DNA of 64,000 nt, taken from Labrenzia sp. 011 (GTDB lineage Bacteria; Pseudomonadota; Alphaproteobacteria; Rhizobiales; Stappiaceae). Shown here one piece after another: positions 17,987 through 26,901 of this stretch (positions are counted from its first letter, which is position 1; each line of letters opens with the position of its first letter). Location of the stretch: the NCBI RefSeq assembly GCF_003075075.1, contig NZ_QCYM01000007.1:62001-126000 (forward strand). The letters run 5' to 3'. The notes below the pieces were generated by a model. That model saw nothing but the letters and a program-made list of their open reading frames with translations. It was not told the DNA's origin and made no database searches. A program made the position numbers and the translations under genes.

Positions 17987-19360
17987 CTATTTCAGGGCGT
18001 CCCAGGAGGACTGGATATTGTCCGCCACGTCCTGGGCAGGCTTGCCGCCTACATAGTCGACCATTCCGGTCCAGAAGGATCCCGCCCCTACGGCGCCGGG
18101 CATCAGGTCGGACCCGTCGAAACGGAAGGTGGTTGCATTCAGCAGAATATCGCCGAGAGCCTTGCGGGTCTCCGAGACATAGACGTCCTGGTTCACTCCC
18201 TTGAGCGGTGTCAGGAAACCACCGCCTTCCATGGACATCCACAGTTCATGGGCAATCGGCGTTTCAAGGAACTCGATCAGGGCATGGGCGGCCGGGCTGT
18301 CCTTGGTGATGGCGAACAGGGTGCCCGCTCCCAGGACCGGAGAGCCGAGATCCTTTTCCGCATAGGCGGGGAAGTAGAAGAAGTCGGCGTCGAGCCCGAT
18401 TTCCGTTCCTTCCGGAAAGAAGGCCGGAATGAAGGACGCCTGACGGTGCATGTAGCACTGCGGCGGAGACGAGAACATGCCTTTCGGACTGTCGCGGAAA
18501 TCCGTCGAGGCCACCGCACCGGCACCGCCGGCGACGAAATCGTCATTGCGGGCGAACCAGCCGAATTCATCGATGGCCGCGACCACCTTTGGATCATTGA
18601 ACGGCAGTTCGTTGGTCACCCACTGGTCATAGACATCGGCCGGCTGCGTGCGCAGCATCATGTCCTCGACCCAGTCGGTCGCCGGCCAGCCCGTCGCGGC
18701 ACCGGACCCCAGTCCGATGCACCAGGGCGTGCCGCCATCCGCGACGATCTGTTCGGTCAGGGCCTTCAGCTCTTCCATGGTGGAAGGAACCTCATAGCCC
18801 GCATCCTCGAAGTTCTCCGGAACGTACCAGACCAGCGATTTCACGTCGGCCTTGTAGGGGAATGCGTAGAAGGTCTTGCTGCCGTCCTTGCCTTCGTAGC
18901 TGCCAAGGTCAACCCAGGACTGGCCGGCCGCGTAGTTTTCCTTCATCCAGGCTTCGGCTTCGGCGCCCAGCGGCGTCAGGAAACCGCGCCTGGCCAGATC
19001 GGCCGCCAGCCCCGGCTGCGGAAAGACGGCCACATTCGGAGCGGAGCCGGCCTCGGCGTCGACGACGATCTGCTGCTCCATGCTGTCGGAGCCGGTATAG
19101 CGGACATCCACATTGGCCGCCTCGCCGAAATAGGCCAGAACCGCCTCGAGAGCTTCCTGGTCCGGCCCGAGCCACGGACCCAGGATGGTGACCTGCTCAC
19201 CGCCGAGATCATGGGACTCGGCGAAGGCCTGGTAGCTGTCCCAGTTGAAACGCGTATCCTCGCCGGGCGCATACATGAGATCGGCTGCCGCGGCGGCGCT
19301 GATCCCCAAAGCCGCGCCCAGCGCCACACCTGCCGTGCAGGCCATCAAATATCTTTTCAT
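17987..19360 (-). CDS. aglE: Alpha-glucoside-type ABC transporter substrate-binding protein
   Basis: A 457-residue periplasmic binding protein with a signal peptide (MKRYLMACTAGVALGAALG, cleavage after AAAA). The start at 19360 has a strong GGGAGG six bases upstream, and the in-frame codons further upstream were rejected. The mature part (GGEQVTILGPWLG, then YTGSDSMEQQI) suits the AglE-type family. It is the first gene of the agl operon, divergent from a LacI regulator, with a palindromic operator between them. Confidence 0.87.
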   Translation of the reverse strand: MKRYLMACTAGVALGAALGISAAAAADLMYAPGEDTRFNWDSYQAFAESHDLGGEQVTILGPWLGPDQEALEAVLAYFGEAANVDVRYTGSDSMEQQIVVDAEAGSAPNVAVFPQPGLAADLARRGFLTPLGAEAEAWMKENYAAGQSWVDLGSYEGKDGSKTFYAFPYKADVKSLVWYVPENFEDAGYEVPSTMEELKALTEQIVADGGTPWCIGLGSGAATGWPATDWVEDMMLRTQPADVYDQWVTNELPFNDPKVVAAIDEFGWFARNDDFVAGGAGAVASTDFRDSPKGMFSSPPQCYMHRQASFIPAFFPEGTEIGLDADFFYFPAYAEKDLGSPVLGAGTLFAITKDSPAAHALIEFLETPIAHELWMSMEGGGFLTPLKGVNQDVYVSETRKALGDILLNATTFRFDGSDLMPGAVGAGSFWTGMVDYVGGKPAQDVADNIQSSWDALK

Positions 19361-19479
19361 GTCAATCCTCCCAGATTGTCCTCTTCCCTGGACACTCAAT
19401 TTAAAGTGGCACACCCAACCGCCCGGCAGCAATACCCGTACGCATCGTCAGGACAGGCATTCCTCCCGGGAGCGGCCAT

Positions 19480-19493
19480 CCAAACCGCTTTGG
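19480..19493. promoter_or_regulatory. LacI-type operator, aglE/aglR divergent region, site 1
   Basis: CCAAACCGCTTTGG: perfect arms CCAAA/TTTGG around a central CG, the hallmark of LacI-family operators. It is 120 bases upstream of aglE, and its 13-base core is repeated upstream of kdgK. Confidence 0.7.
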
Positions 19494-19591
19494 ATTTCGC
19501 TCACACCATGTCGGCACGCTTCGGCCTTGTCAAGCAGACAACTGACGATTTAGTGTTGCATTTCAATAGAAGCCTCTCGGGAGGAGCGCTT

Positions 19592-19605
19592 TCAAAGCGT
19601 TTTGG
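19592..19605. promoter_or_regulatory. LacI-type operator, site 2, just before the regulator start
   Basis: TCAAAGCGTTTTGG, one arm mismatch from the same YCAAANCGNTTTGR pattern. It ends six bases before the regulator's ATG, a position suited to autorepression. It also overlaps a second palindrome, CGCTTTCAAAGCG (19587-19599). Confidence 0.6.
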
Positions 19606-19611
19606 GCATAT

Positions 19612-20670
19612 ATGAGCAAGGGTGTGAACCTCAAGGAATTGTCGCAACGGCTGAATTTGTCGCAAACGACGGTCAGCCGGGCCTTGAACGGCTATCCGGA
19701 AGTCAGCGCCGAAACACGCCGCCGCGTGGCCGAAATGGCCGACAGGCTGGGATACGCCCCGAACAGCCAGGCCAGGCGTCTTGCGACCGGCCGGTCCATG
19801 GCCATCGGCCATGTCATACCGCGCTCGATCCATGAAATGATGAATCCCATCTTCCTGGAGTTCATCGCGGGGGCGGGCGAGACCTATTCCAGGCACGGGT
19901 ACGACATGACCCTGACGGTCGTCGACGACACCCATGAGGAGGACGCCTACCGGCAGATCGCCTCGCGCAAGAAGGCCGACGGCGTCATCATTCACAGCCC
20001 GGCCAATGAAGAGCGCCGGCACCTCCTGCTCAGGGAACTCAATCTGCCCTTCGTCGTACACGGCCGGATACCGGGCGCCGAGGCCGAGACCACCTGGGTC
20101 GACATGAAGAACCGGCGAGCCTTCGAACGGGCAACCAATCTGCTGCTGGATCTGGGTCACACCCGCATCGCTCTTCTCAACGGCCTTGAGCATATGGATT
20201 TCGCCCACCGGCGGCGCAGGGGATTTGAGGACGCGCTGGCCGCACGCGGACTGGCTCCCGACCCTGCCCTCATGCGCAGAGCCGACATGACCGAACCCTA
20301 TGGCTGTGAAAACGCGATGGCGATGCTCGGGAGCGACAATCCTCCGACCGCCTTCCTGGTGTCCTCGATGATTTCAGCCATCGGTGTGGCCCGCGCGGTC
20401 GGACAATGCGGCCTGAAGGTCGGCAAGGATGTCTCCATCATCACCCACGACGATGCGCTGTCCTTCCTGCCCAATTGCGGCGAGGTTCCGATATTCACCT
20501 GCACACGGTCCTCCGTTCGCTATGCGGGCGAAAAGGCGGCGGAGCTGCTTCTTGCGATGATTGCGGATCCGACCGCCAAACCTTCGTCCCTGCATATGGA
20601 CGCGGAACTGATCATCGGCCAGTCGACGGGTCCGGCGCCTTCGCCGGGACCGGGCAAAGCCGCAAGCTGA
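19612..20670 (+). CDS. aglR: LacI-family transcriptional regulator
   Basis: 352 residues. The N-terminal LacI DNA-binding domain reads VNLKELSQRLNLSQTTVSRA, followed by the hinge region (LGYAPNSQARRLATGRS), then a periplasmic-binding-protein-like ligand domain. It is transcribed divergently from aglE, with two matching operators in between, so it most likely represses the agl operon and itself until an alpha-glucoside is present. The ATG at 19612 has only a weak GGG nearby; the strong GGGAGGAG at 19579 is too far away to serve it. The gene symbol is inferred from context. Confidence 0.85.
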   Translation: MSKGVNLKELSQRLNLSQTTVSRALNGYPEVSAETRRRVAEMADRLGYAPNSQARRLATGRSMAIGHVIPRSIHEMMNPIFLEFIAGAGETYSRHGYDMTLTVVDDTHEEDAYRQIASRKKADGVIIHSPANEERRHLLLRELNLPFVVHGRIPGAEAETTWVDMKNRRAFERATNLLLDLGHTRIALLNGLEHMDFAHRRRRGFEDALAARGLAPDPALMRRADMTEPYGCENAMAMLGSDNPPTAFLVSSMISAIGVARAVGQCGLKVGKDVSIITHDDALSFLPNCGEVPIFTCTRSSVRYAGEKAAELLLAMIADPTAKPSSLHMDAELIIGQSTGPAPSPGPGKAAS

Positions 20671-20687
20671 ACCCGGCCAGAGCCACC

Positions 20688-21404
20688 CTAGACGTGCGGC
20701 AGACCGCAGTCCTCCAGAACCTGCTTCATCCTGGCAAGACCGGCCAGCCGGTGTTCCCGGGCGACAGTCGACGCCTTCTCCGGATCCTCGGCCCGGATCG
20801 CCTCATACAGCGCCCGGTGATCGCCTGGATCGGCAGCCGGTCCCTTGTTCATCCGGACCAGAACGAGTGTGCCTCGGAAGACCTGATTGAGAAGACCGGA
20901 AATCATTTCGTCGAGCCGGGCATTTTCGCTGCCCTGGGCAATCAGCCGGTGAAAGCGGTCATCCAGCACCGCCCAGGCATCCATGTCGCCGGCGTTCAGG
21001 GCATTTTCCGCACAGGTTACCGCCTCTTCGATACGGTCCAGCATCAGGTCGGAGCATTTCCCTTTCGCGGCAGAGGCGGCGGCAAGCCCCTCCAGAACGG
21101 ACAGGATTTCGAAAACCTCGCAGATGTCCTTTTTCGAAATGGCGAGAACTCTCGCGCCACGCCGCGGAATGAGATCGACCAGCCTTTCGGCCTCCAGGCG
21201 AATCAATGCCTCGCGCACGGGCGTCCGGCTCATGCCGAGCCGACCCGCGATATCCGGTTCCGGCGCCTGAAAGCCTGGCGGAAGCTTCCCGTTCAGGATA
21301 TCGGCCTTCAAACGCTCATAGGCTTTGTCGACCCGCGTGGATTTGACTTTCGGTGGCATTGCGGAAAGCACCCGACCCCTCACATGTGTGACAGCAGATT
21401 GCAT
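20688..21404 (-). CDS. GntR-family (FadR subfamily) transcriptional regulator
   Basis: Up to 238 residues. The N-terminal winged helix shows the GntR signature GRLGMSRTPVREALIRLEAE; the all-helical FCD ligand domain follows, with metal-ligand type residues (DDRFHRLI, DHRALYEAI, AREH). An internal ATG at 21359 (MPPKVKSTRVDKAYE) is an equally plausible start. It converges on aglR with a 17-base gap and stands alone. Its targets are not evident; the divergent neighbour across 480 bases is transcribed toward it, so no obvious partner operon exists. Confidence 0.85.
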   Translation of the reverse strand: MQSAVTHVRGRVLSAMPPKVKSTRVDKAYERLKADILNGKLPPGFQAPEPDIAGRLGMSRTPVREALIRLEAERLVDLIPRRGARVLAISKKDICEVFEILSVLEGLAAASAAKGKCSDLMLDRIEEAVTCAENALNAGDMDAWAVLDDRFHRLIAQGSENARLDEMISGLLNQVFRGTLVLVRMNKGPAADPGDHRALYEAIRAEDPEKASTVAREHRLAGLARMKQVLEDCGLPHV

Positions 21405-21836
21405 CTGTCCGGCCCTGAAACCTCAGACCGGCCGCCCCTTTCTTGAGAGCAAATCAATTCAGCCCCGATAATTTTATCCGTCCAATTTTATTCAGGATCT
21501 GAACCTTCCGGTAACCATACCTTTCGCGCAGCAGCCCCAGGCAACGCTTCTCCTTTGAATCGCATGTGAATATGGCCTTATCCCGACAAAAGGACACTGT
21601 TAGAAATATCTATTAAAATACTGGATAATCAGATCCGAACCCTGATGAAAATCCGTATCCCCCGAACCGAACCGGCCCAGCGGATCCATTCGGGGGTGCA
21701 GATCACCGGCAGGATCGCGGGTGCGGCCGGTTTCGACGCCATTGGGTGCCCATGCTCATCCGCCCGTGCGCACCGGCAGACCATGCCCGGTTTCCGCCGG
21801 GCCGCCCCTGGGTGCATGCAGCCCTCCACAACGCAA
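21405..21836. other. Intergenic region between the GntR gene and the ProV operon terminator
   Basis: 432 bases. The part near the GntR gene is AT-rich and should hold its promoter. The part from 21641 to 21830 is GC-rich with short frames on both strands, but none has a ribosome site or a recognisable protein. No gene is called. Confidence 0.5.
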
Positions 21837-21863
21837 AAGAGCCCCGCAATGTCCGGGGCTCTT
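21837..21863 (-). terminator. Rho-independent terminator of the proXWV operon
   Basis: AAGAGCCCCG / 7-base loop / CGGGGCTCTT, a perfect 10-bp stem. Read on the minus strand it is followed by TTTGCG, giving a short U run, 20 bases beyond the proV stop. Confidence 0.8.
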
Positions 21864-21883
21864 CCTGTTTCTCAAGTCAGGTT

Positions 21884-22915
21884 TCAGTGGGTCGCCGGGG
21901 TCACCATGGCGCTGATCGTGTCCTGAACATTCAGAACGCCGATCGGCTGGCCGTCCCGATTGACGACATTGGCTTCACCCAGACCGGTTTCGGCAAAGGT
22001 CTTTGCCGCTTCTTCCAGCATGATGCCGCTCTCGATCGTCAGATCGTTTTCCGCCCTTTTGGTCGTGTCCATGACGGTATCGACCAGGATCACCCGTCCA
22101 CGGTTCACTTCCTTGACGAAGTCGGCGATATATTTGTCCGCCGGCCTGAGAACGATTTCCTGACCGCTCCCCTGCTGGATCACCGCACCATCCCTGAGAA
22201 TGGCGATCCGGTCACCCAGCCTCAGGGCTTCATCCAGATCGTGGGTGATGAACACGACCGTCTTGTGCAGTTCCTCCTGGAGATCGAGAAGCACCGTCTG
22301 CATGTCCATCCGGATCAGCGGATCGAGTGCGGAGAAGGCTTCGTCCATCAGAAGAATGTCCGCATCGTTGGTCAGCGCCCGGGCAAGTCCGACACGCTGC
22401 TGCATGCCGCCGGAAAGCTGGTTCGGATAATGATCCTCGAAGCCTTCCAGTCCGACGCGGGCAATCCAGCGGGAGGCCCGCTTTTCCGCTTCCTTCATCG
22501 GCACGCCCTGGATCTCCAGACCGTAGACGGTGTTCTTGAGCACGGTGCGGTGCGGCAGAAGCGCGAACTTCTGGAACACCATCGCGGTCTTGTGCCGGCG
22601 GAATTCCCGCAGCTCCTTCTGCGACATTTTGCACACGTCATCGCTGCCGTAGAGAACCTCGCCGTCGGTCGGGTCGATCAGGCGGTTGATATGGCGGATC
22701 AGGGTCGACTTGCCCGATCCGGACAAGCCCATCACCACCTGGATCTTGCCGCCCGGCATGGAGATGTTGATGTTGTTCAGACCGAGCACATGGTTGAACT
22801 TCTCGTTCAGCTCGGCCTTGGACATACCGTCCTTGACCTTCTGCACCATCTCCTTGCCGTTCGGTCCGAAGATCTTGTAGAGATTCTTGATCTCGATGCC
22901 TGTTGCCTCACCCAT
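21884..22915 (-). CDS. proV: Glycine betaine/proline-type ABC transporter ATP-binding protein
   Basis: A 343-residue ATPase of the ProV/OpuAA family. Walker A GLSGSGKST, Q-loop VFQKFALLPH, signature LSGGMQQRVGLARAL and Walker B LLMDEAFSALD are intact. The N-terminal KNLYKIFGPN and the long helical insert before the core strand are typical of ProV. The C-terminal tail is CBS-like (NVVNRDGQPIGVLNVQDT), a region linked to osmotic sensing in this family. The start at 22915 overlaps proW by eight bases. It is the last gene of the operon. Confidence 0.93.
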   Translation of the reverse strand: MGEATGIEIKNLYKIFGPNGKEMVQKVKDGMSKAELNEKFNHVLGLNNINISMPGGKIQVVMGLSGSGKSTLIRHINRLIDPTDGEVLYGSDDVCKMSQKELREFRRHKTAMVFQKFALLPHRTVLKNTVYGLEIQGVPMKEAEKRASRWIARVGLEGFEDHYPNQLSGGMQQRVGLARALTNDADILLMDEAFSALDPLIRMDMQTVLLDLQEELHKTVVFITHDLDEALRLGDRIAILRDGAVIQQGSGQEIVLRPADKYIADFVKEVNRGRVILVDTVMDTTKRAENDLTIESGIMLEEAAKTFAETGLGEANVVNRDGQPIGVLNVQDTISAMVTPATH

Positions 22916-23792
22916 GGACCACCTCCGAATGCTTCTGAAGGCGCTTGCCATAGGCCTGGGTGGCCCGGTCGAAAATGATCGCAATGGACACGATGGCGAG
23001 GCCGCTGAGGACCCCTGCGGTCAGATACTGATTGTTGATTGCGTTCAGGACTTCCTGTCCGAGCCCCTTCACGCCGATCATGGAGGCGACGACGACCATC
23101 GACAGTGACATCATGATGCACTGGTTGATGCCGGCCATGATGGTGGGAAGCGCGAGCGGCAGCTGAACGTTCATGAGCTTCTGGGTACCGGAAGACCCGA
23201 AGGCGTCGGCCGCTTCGAGAACATCCTGGTCCACCAGGCGGATGCCGAGATTGGTCAGGCGGATCATCGGCGGAATGGCGTAGATCACCACGGCGATGAG
23301 GCCGGGCACCTTGCCGATGCCGAAAATCATGACGACCGGAATCAGGTAGACGAAGCTGGGCATGGTCTGCATCAGATCCAGTATCGGATTGACCAGCCGC
23401 TGCACACGGTCGGAACTCGCCATGAAAATGCCGATGGGTATGCCGAGCACGATCGCCAGCATGGTACACACGGTGACCATGGCGATGGTGCGCATTGTGT
23501 CTTCCCACAGCCCGAAAACACCGATCAGGGAAAGGGCAATGACGGTACCGATGGTGATGCTCACCTTCCGGCTCATCAGAAACACGACAGCCGCGAAGAA
23601 CGCCAGCACGACAGGCCAGGGTGAGGTGATCAGAAGCCGTTCCAGCAAGACCAGGAAGTCCTGCAGGGGATCGAAGAACTTGTCGATCAGATCGCCGTAG
23701 GCTCTGGTGAACTCCTTGAACGATCCATCGATGGTTTTCTTGATTGTCAGCATGTCGCCCCGGCTGAGCGAGGGAAATTCTATCCAGTCCAT
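22908..23792 (-). CDS. proW: Glycine betaine/proline-type ABC transporter permease
   Basis: A 294-residue inner-membrane permease of the ProW family. A hydrophilic N-terminus (residues 1-45) precedes several membrane helices. The ATPase-contact motif includes GSSGTQKLMNVQLPLALPT around residues 197-215. The order proX-proW-proV on the minus strand and the eight-base overlap with proV support a single importer for compatible solutes such as glycine betaine or proline betaine. Confidence 0.92.
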   Translation of the reverse strand: MDWIEFPSLSRGDMLTIKKTIDGSFKEFTRAYGDLIDKFFDPLQDFLVLLERLLITSPWPVVLAFFAAVVFLMSRKVSITIGTVIALSLIGVFGLWEDTMRTIAMVTVCTMLAIVLGIPIGIFMASSDRVQRLVNPILDLMQTMPSFVYLIPVVMIFGIGKVPGLIAVVIYAIPPMIRLTNLGIRLVDQDVLEAADAFGSSGTQKLMNVQLPLALPTIMAGINQCIMMSLSMVVVASMIGVKGLGQEVLNAINNQYLTAGVLSGLAIVSIAIIFDRATQAYGKRLQKHSEVVHG

Positions 23793-23829
23793 CTTATTTG
23801 TCCCGATGGTATTATTGCCCCAAATGAGT

Positions 23830-23854
23830 GGGGCCGCGCCTCAGGCGCGGCCCC
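23830..23854 (-). other. Intercistronic hairpin between proX and proW
   Basis: GGGGCCGCGCC / TCA / GGCGCGGCCCC, a perfect 11-bp GC stem with a 3-base loop, 17 bases past the proX stop and 38 bases before the proW start. Confidence 0.65.
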
Positions 23855-23871
23855 GGTCTGTTCTGCCCTGT

Positions 23872-24864
23872 TTACAGGGAGGCTTTTACCTTCTCGGCGA
23901 CTTCCGGGCTGACCCACTTGGTCCACACATCCGGGAAGTTTTCCAGGAAGAAATACGCGCCGTCTTCGTTGCTCGCCTGGTTGTCCGTCATCCAGGCAAG
24001 AACCTTGCCGGCCGTCCGGTTGTCCCAGGTACGCCCCTTGACGTAATCCATCGCCGGACCTGCCTTTTCGGCGAAATCCTTGGTCACCACGGTATAGACC
24101 TCGGATTTCACCCAGGAATTCGGCTTCGGATCCGGGCAATCCTCGACCACGGTGCAGCTGTCCCACTCTTCCTTGTCGTGCGGCGTTTCGAAGTCGAGCA
24201 GGGTCATGTCGTATTTGCCGAGCATGGCGGTCGGCGCCCAGTAGTAGCCGAGCCAGCCTTCCTTGCGCTCGTTGGCACGGGCAAGCGCGCCGTCGAGGCC
24301 GGCTGCGGAGCCCGGATCGACGATTTCAAAACCGCCCTTGTCGAAACCGAAGGCGCGGAACAGGTTGCCGGTGGTGATGCGGCAGTTCCAGCCGGTCGGG
24401 CAGCTGTAGAAAGCGCCCTTGCTGTCGTCTTCCGCACCCGGGAACAGCTCGGGATGGGCCAACGCGTCCTTGACCGTGTAGATGTCGTGCTCTTCGGCAA
24501 GATAGGTCGGAACCCAGAAGCCTTCGACGCCACCTTCGTTCAGGACTTCGCCGCCGATGATCAGGGAGCCTTCGGCAACCGCTGCATCAAGCGGCTCGCG
24601 CACGGCGTTGATCCAGAGTTCCGGAGCCATGTCCGGCTCACCTTTTTCGTTCATCGAGGTGAAGGTCGGCATGGTATCGCCGGTGACCAGCTCCACTTTG
24701 CAGCCATAGCCGTTTTCCAGGATCAGCTTGTCGATCTGCGCGATCGCGCCGGCCGATGCCCAGTTCATTTCGGCAACGGTAACCGTGCCGCACTCTTCAG
24801 CCATGGCGGACGATGCCATACCGATCAGAGCGGTCGCGGCGACCGAGACTAACAACTTCTTCAT
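23872..24864 (-). CDS. proX: Glycine betaine/proline-type ABC transporter substrate-binding protein
   Basis: A 330-residue periplasmic protein with a clear signal peptide (MKKLLVSVAATALIGMASSA, cleavage after AMA). The mature part shows the OpuAC-family start CGTVTVAEMNWASAGA and aromatic residues (GWLGYYWAPTAML) that suit a cage for quaternary ammonium ligands. ATG 24864 has AGGAG seven bases upstream and was preferred to 24957. As first gene of proXWV it sets ligand choice; a methylated amine is likely, which is notable given the MttB/DMGDH genes at 34.6-38.7 kb. Confidence 0.9.
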   Translation of the reverse strand: MKKLLVSVAATALIGMASSAMAEECGTVTVAEMNWASAGAIAQIDKLILENGYGCKVELVTGDTMPTFTSMNEKGEPDMAPELWINAVREPLDAAVAEGSLIIGGEVLNEGGVEGFWVPTYLAEEHDIYTVKDALAHPELFPGAEDDSKGAFYSCPTGWNCRITTGNLFRAFGFDKGGFEIVDPGSAAGLDGALARANERKEGWLGYYWAPTAMLGKYDMTLLDFETPHDKEEWDSCTVVEDCPDPKPNSWVKSEVYTVVTKDFAEKAGPAMDYVKGRTWDNRTAGKVLAWMTDNQASNEDGAYFFLENFPDVWTKWVSPEVAEKVKASL

Positions 24865-25456
24865 GAGGGTACTCCTGTGTAGTCTGTTTGCTTGATTTTG
24901 AATTGGACACAGCGGAAAATCACTTCTTTCAAAGCATTTCCCCTCCGGCATATCCAAAGAAAAGGTATTACGAGCGAAGAACGCACAATCACCAAGAAGG
25001 CTATCAGATTATTTTTATTCAATAGTGCCTTCATGTGACGCATATACACTGTTCTTGCTCTGGCACCCTGACCTCGACCGTTCCAGTCAGATGGAAGGTC
25101 ATATCGGGTATTACGATCCGGCCAGGGGCTTAACGACCAATACAATTGCATTATGTTGCCTTCAGCACAACAGTATAGCCGCACTTCTCATACCATTCAT
25201 ACGACTAATTTCACGCACATGCCTGCAAACGACATTTTTGTGCCTGTAATCGCCACATCTTCTAATTTTCTTTCCGAAAGTGATTCTTGAAATTGCTCGA
25301 AAGCCGAATGAAACACCCCGCTGCGCTGTCCCGGCGCGCAAGGAATAGGGTCTCCGCCTCCGTCTGACAGGGGAATTGAACCGGAGCTCAAGGGGACAGC
25401 TTTTCAACCGGCAGGGACATGATATGAGACATCGCATATAGTTCAAGGAGACCCCG
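24865..25456. other. Intergenic region between proX and the VOC gene
   Basis: 592 bases between divergent genes. The proX-proximal half is AT-rich and should carry its promoter. An interrupted inverted repeat, GACC-G-TTCCA and TGGAAGGTC (about 25075-25100), could be a regulator site. A 5-bp stem (CTCCG/CGGAG) around 25355-25385 resembles a tRNA T-loop in sequence only. No gene is called. Confidence 0.5.
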
Positions 25457-25870
25457 ATGCAGCCCTGTTTTCATCTTGCCTTTCATGTCACCGATCTGAA
25501 CGAGGCCCGCGCCTTCTACGGCGGCCTGCTCGGCTGTCAGGAAGGACGCAGCACCGACACCTGGGTCGATTTCAACTTCTTCGGCCACCAGCTGTCACTG
25601 CATCTCGGCAAGCCGTTCGCAACGACGGACAGCGGCAAGGTCGGCGATCACATGGTGCCGATGCCGCATTTCGGCGCTGTGCTTTCCATGTCCGACTGGC
25701 GGGCCCTGGCAGACAGGCTGACAGCGGCGAAACTTGCCTTTATCATCGCCCCCACCATCCGCTTTGAAGGCCAGCCCGGCGAGCAGAGCACCATGTTTTT
25801 CAAGGACCCGTCCGGCAACCCGATCGAAATCAAGGGCTTTGCCGACCAGGCTGGAGTATTCGCTGCATGA
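25457..25870 (+). CDS. VOC-family (glyoxalase/dioxygenase-like) protein
   Basis: A 137-residue single-domain vicinal oxygen chelate protein. It opens with HLAFHVTDLNEARAFYGGLLG, the usual beta-alpha unit with a metal-ligand His, and closes with MFFKDPSGNPIEIKGF, supplying the metal-ligand Glu. Members range from glyoxalases to dioxygenases and resistance proteins; the substrate cannot be read from sequence. ATG 25457 has AAGGAG a few bases upstream. Its stop overlaps the next gene by ATGA, so it is coupled to a hydroxyacid dehydrogenase. Confidence 0.85.
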   Translation: MQPCFHLAFHVTDLNEARAFYGGLLGCQEGRSTDTWVDFNFFGHQLSLHLGKPFATTDSGKVGDHMVPMPHFGAVLSMSDWRALADRLTAAKLAFIIAPTIRFEGQPGEQSTMFFKDPSGNPIEIKGFADQAGVFAA

Positions 25871-26814
25871 AACCGCTCGTCCCCTTCGTCTCCCAGTCGA
25901 CCTCCGGTGACCGGCTGGCCTGGGAGAAGGTCCTGCCCGAGGCCCTGTCCGGGATTGCCGAGATCAGGCCCTTCGCCGACCTGACGGACGACCAGCGCCG
26001 CGCCGCGACGGTAGCCATTGTCGCCAATCCCGATCCGGCGGAAGTGGCCGCTCTCCCGAATCTGGCCTGGGTCCAGAGCCTGTGGGCGGGCGTTGAGCGG
26101 CTGACGGCGGAACTGCCCGAAGACGGCCCGCTGATCGTGCGGCTCACAGACCCGAAAATGGCGGAGACCATGTCCGAGGCCGTGCTCGCCTGGACCCTGT
26201 ATCTCCATCGGGACATGCCGCGTTACATGGCCCAGCAGCGCCGGAAGATCTGGCACGAGCATGACCACCGGGCAGCGGCGGAACGCACGGTCGGCATTCT
26301 CGGCCTCGGCAATCTCGGCAGCGCCTCGGCCCAGCGGCTCAGGGCCAACGGCTTCAATGTTCTTGGCTGGAGCCGCAGCGAAAAGGCCCTGGACGGCATC
26401 CGCTGCTTGCATGGCCCGGACGGTCTGAAAACGGTCCTGAGCCAATCGGATATCACCGTCCTCCTGATGCCCCTGACCGGCGAAACCCGCGGGATGATCG
26501 GTGCGGCGGAACTACAGGCCTGCAAGCAGGACGCCTGCCTCATCAATTTCGCCCGCGGCCCGATCCTGGACACCCGGGCCCTGATCGAAGCCCTCGATCA
26601 CGGGCCGCTGGCACATGCGGTGCTCGACGTGTTCGAAAAGGAGCCCCTGCCCGCCTCCGATCCGCTCTGGGAGCACGAGAAAGTCACCGTGCTTCCGCAT
26701 GTCTCCTCGCCGACGACCAGAAGCACCGCCTCGAAAATCGTCGCCGGCAATATCGCGCGTTACTTCAGCTCCGGAGAGATCCCGCCAAGCGTCGACAGGA
26801 AACGGGGCTACTGA
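25867..26814 (+). CDS. D-2-hydroxyacid dehydrogenase (glyoxylate/hydroxypyruvate reductase A-like)
   Basis: A 315-residue cytosolic NAD(P)H-dependent reductase. The Rossmann motif GILGLGNLGSASAQRL lies near residues 143-158. The catalytic triad is visible as Arg in NFARGP, Glu in VFEKEPLP and His in VLPHVSSPT. The overall pattern, including the LPNLAWVQSLWAGVERL block, fits GhrA, which reduces glyoxylate and hydroxypyruvate. It overlaps the VOC gene by four bases and is followed after 87 bases by a TIM-barrel gene. Confidence 0.88.
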   Translation: MKPLVPFVSQSTSGDRLAWEKVLPEALSGIAEIRPFADLTDDQRRAATVAIVANPDPAEVAALPNLAWVQSLWAGVERLTAELPEDGPLIVRLTDPKMAETMSEAVLAWTLYLHRDMPRYMAQQRRKIWHEHDHRAAAERTVGILGLGNLGSASAQRLRANGFNVLGWSRSEKALDGIRCLHGPDGLKTVLSQSDITVLLMPLTGETRGMIGAAELQACKQDACLINFARGPILDTRALIEALDHGPLAHAVLDVFEKEPLPASDPLWEHEKVTVLPHVSSPTTRSTASKIVAGNIARYFSSGEIPPSVDRKRGY

Positions 26815-26901
26815 GGATTTCGCCGGGCGCGTCGCAATAGTGTCAAGGATGCCGGGGTATCAGGCGGACAACCTTCAAATGTCCTCACACCAGGTGTTCC
26901 C

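Noticed and set aside
17774-19615. Long open frame (613 codons) antisense to aglE
   Set aside because: The minus strand encodes a clear signal-peptide binding protein with a strong ribosome site; the antisense frame has no motif or ribosome site.
21645-21926. Possible small gene upstream of the proXWV terminator
   Set aside because: It runs through the terminator hairpin and into proV on the opposite strand, and has no ribosome site or recognisable protein.
25350-25390. tRNA-like T-loop (GGTTCAATTCC on the minus strand)
   Set aside because: The five bases on each side do not pair as a T stem and no acceptor or anticodon arms can be drawn around it.
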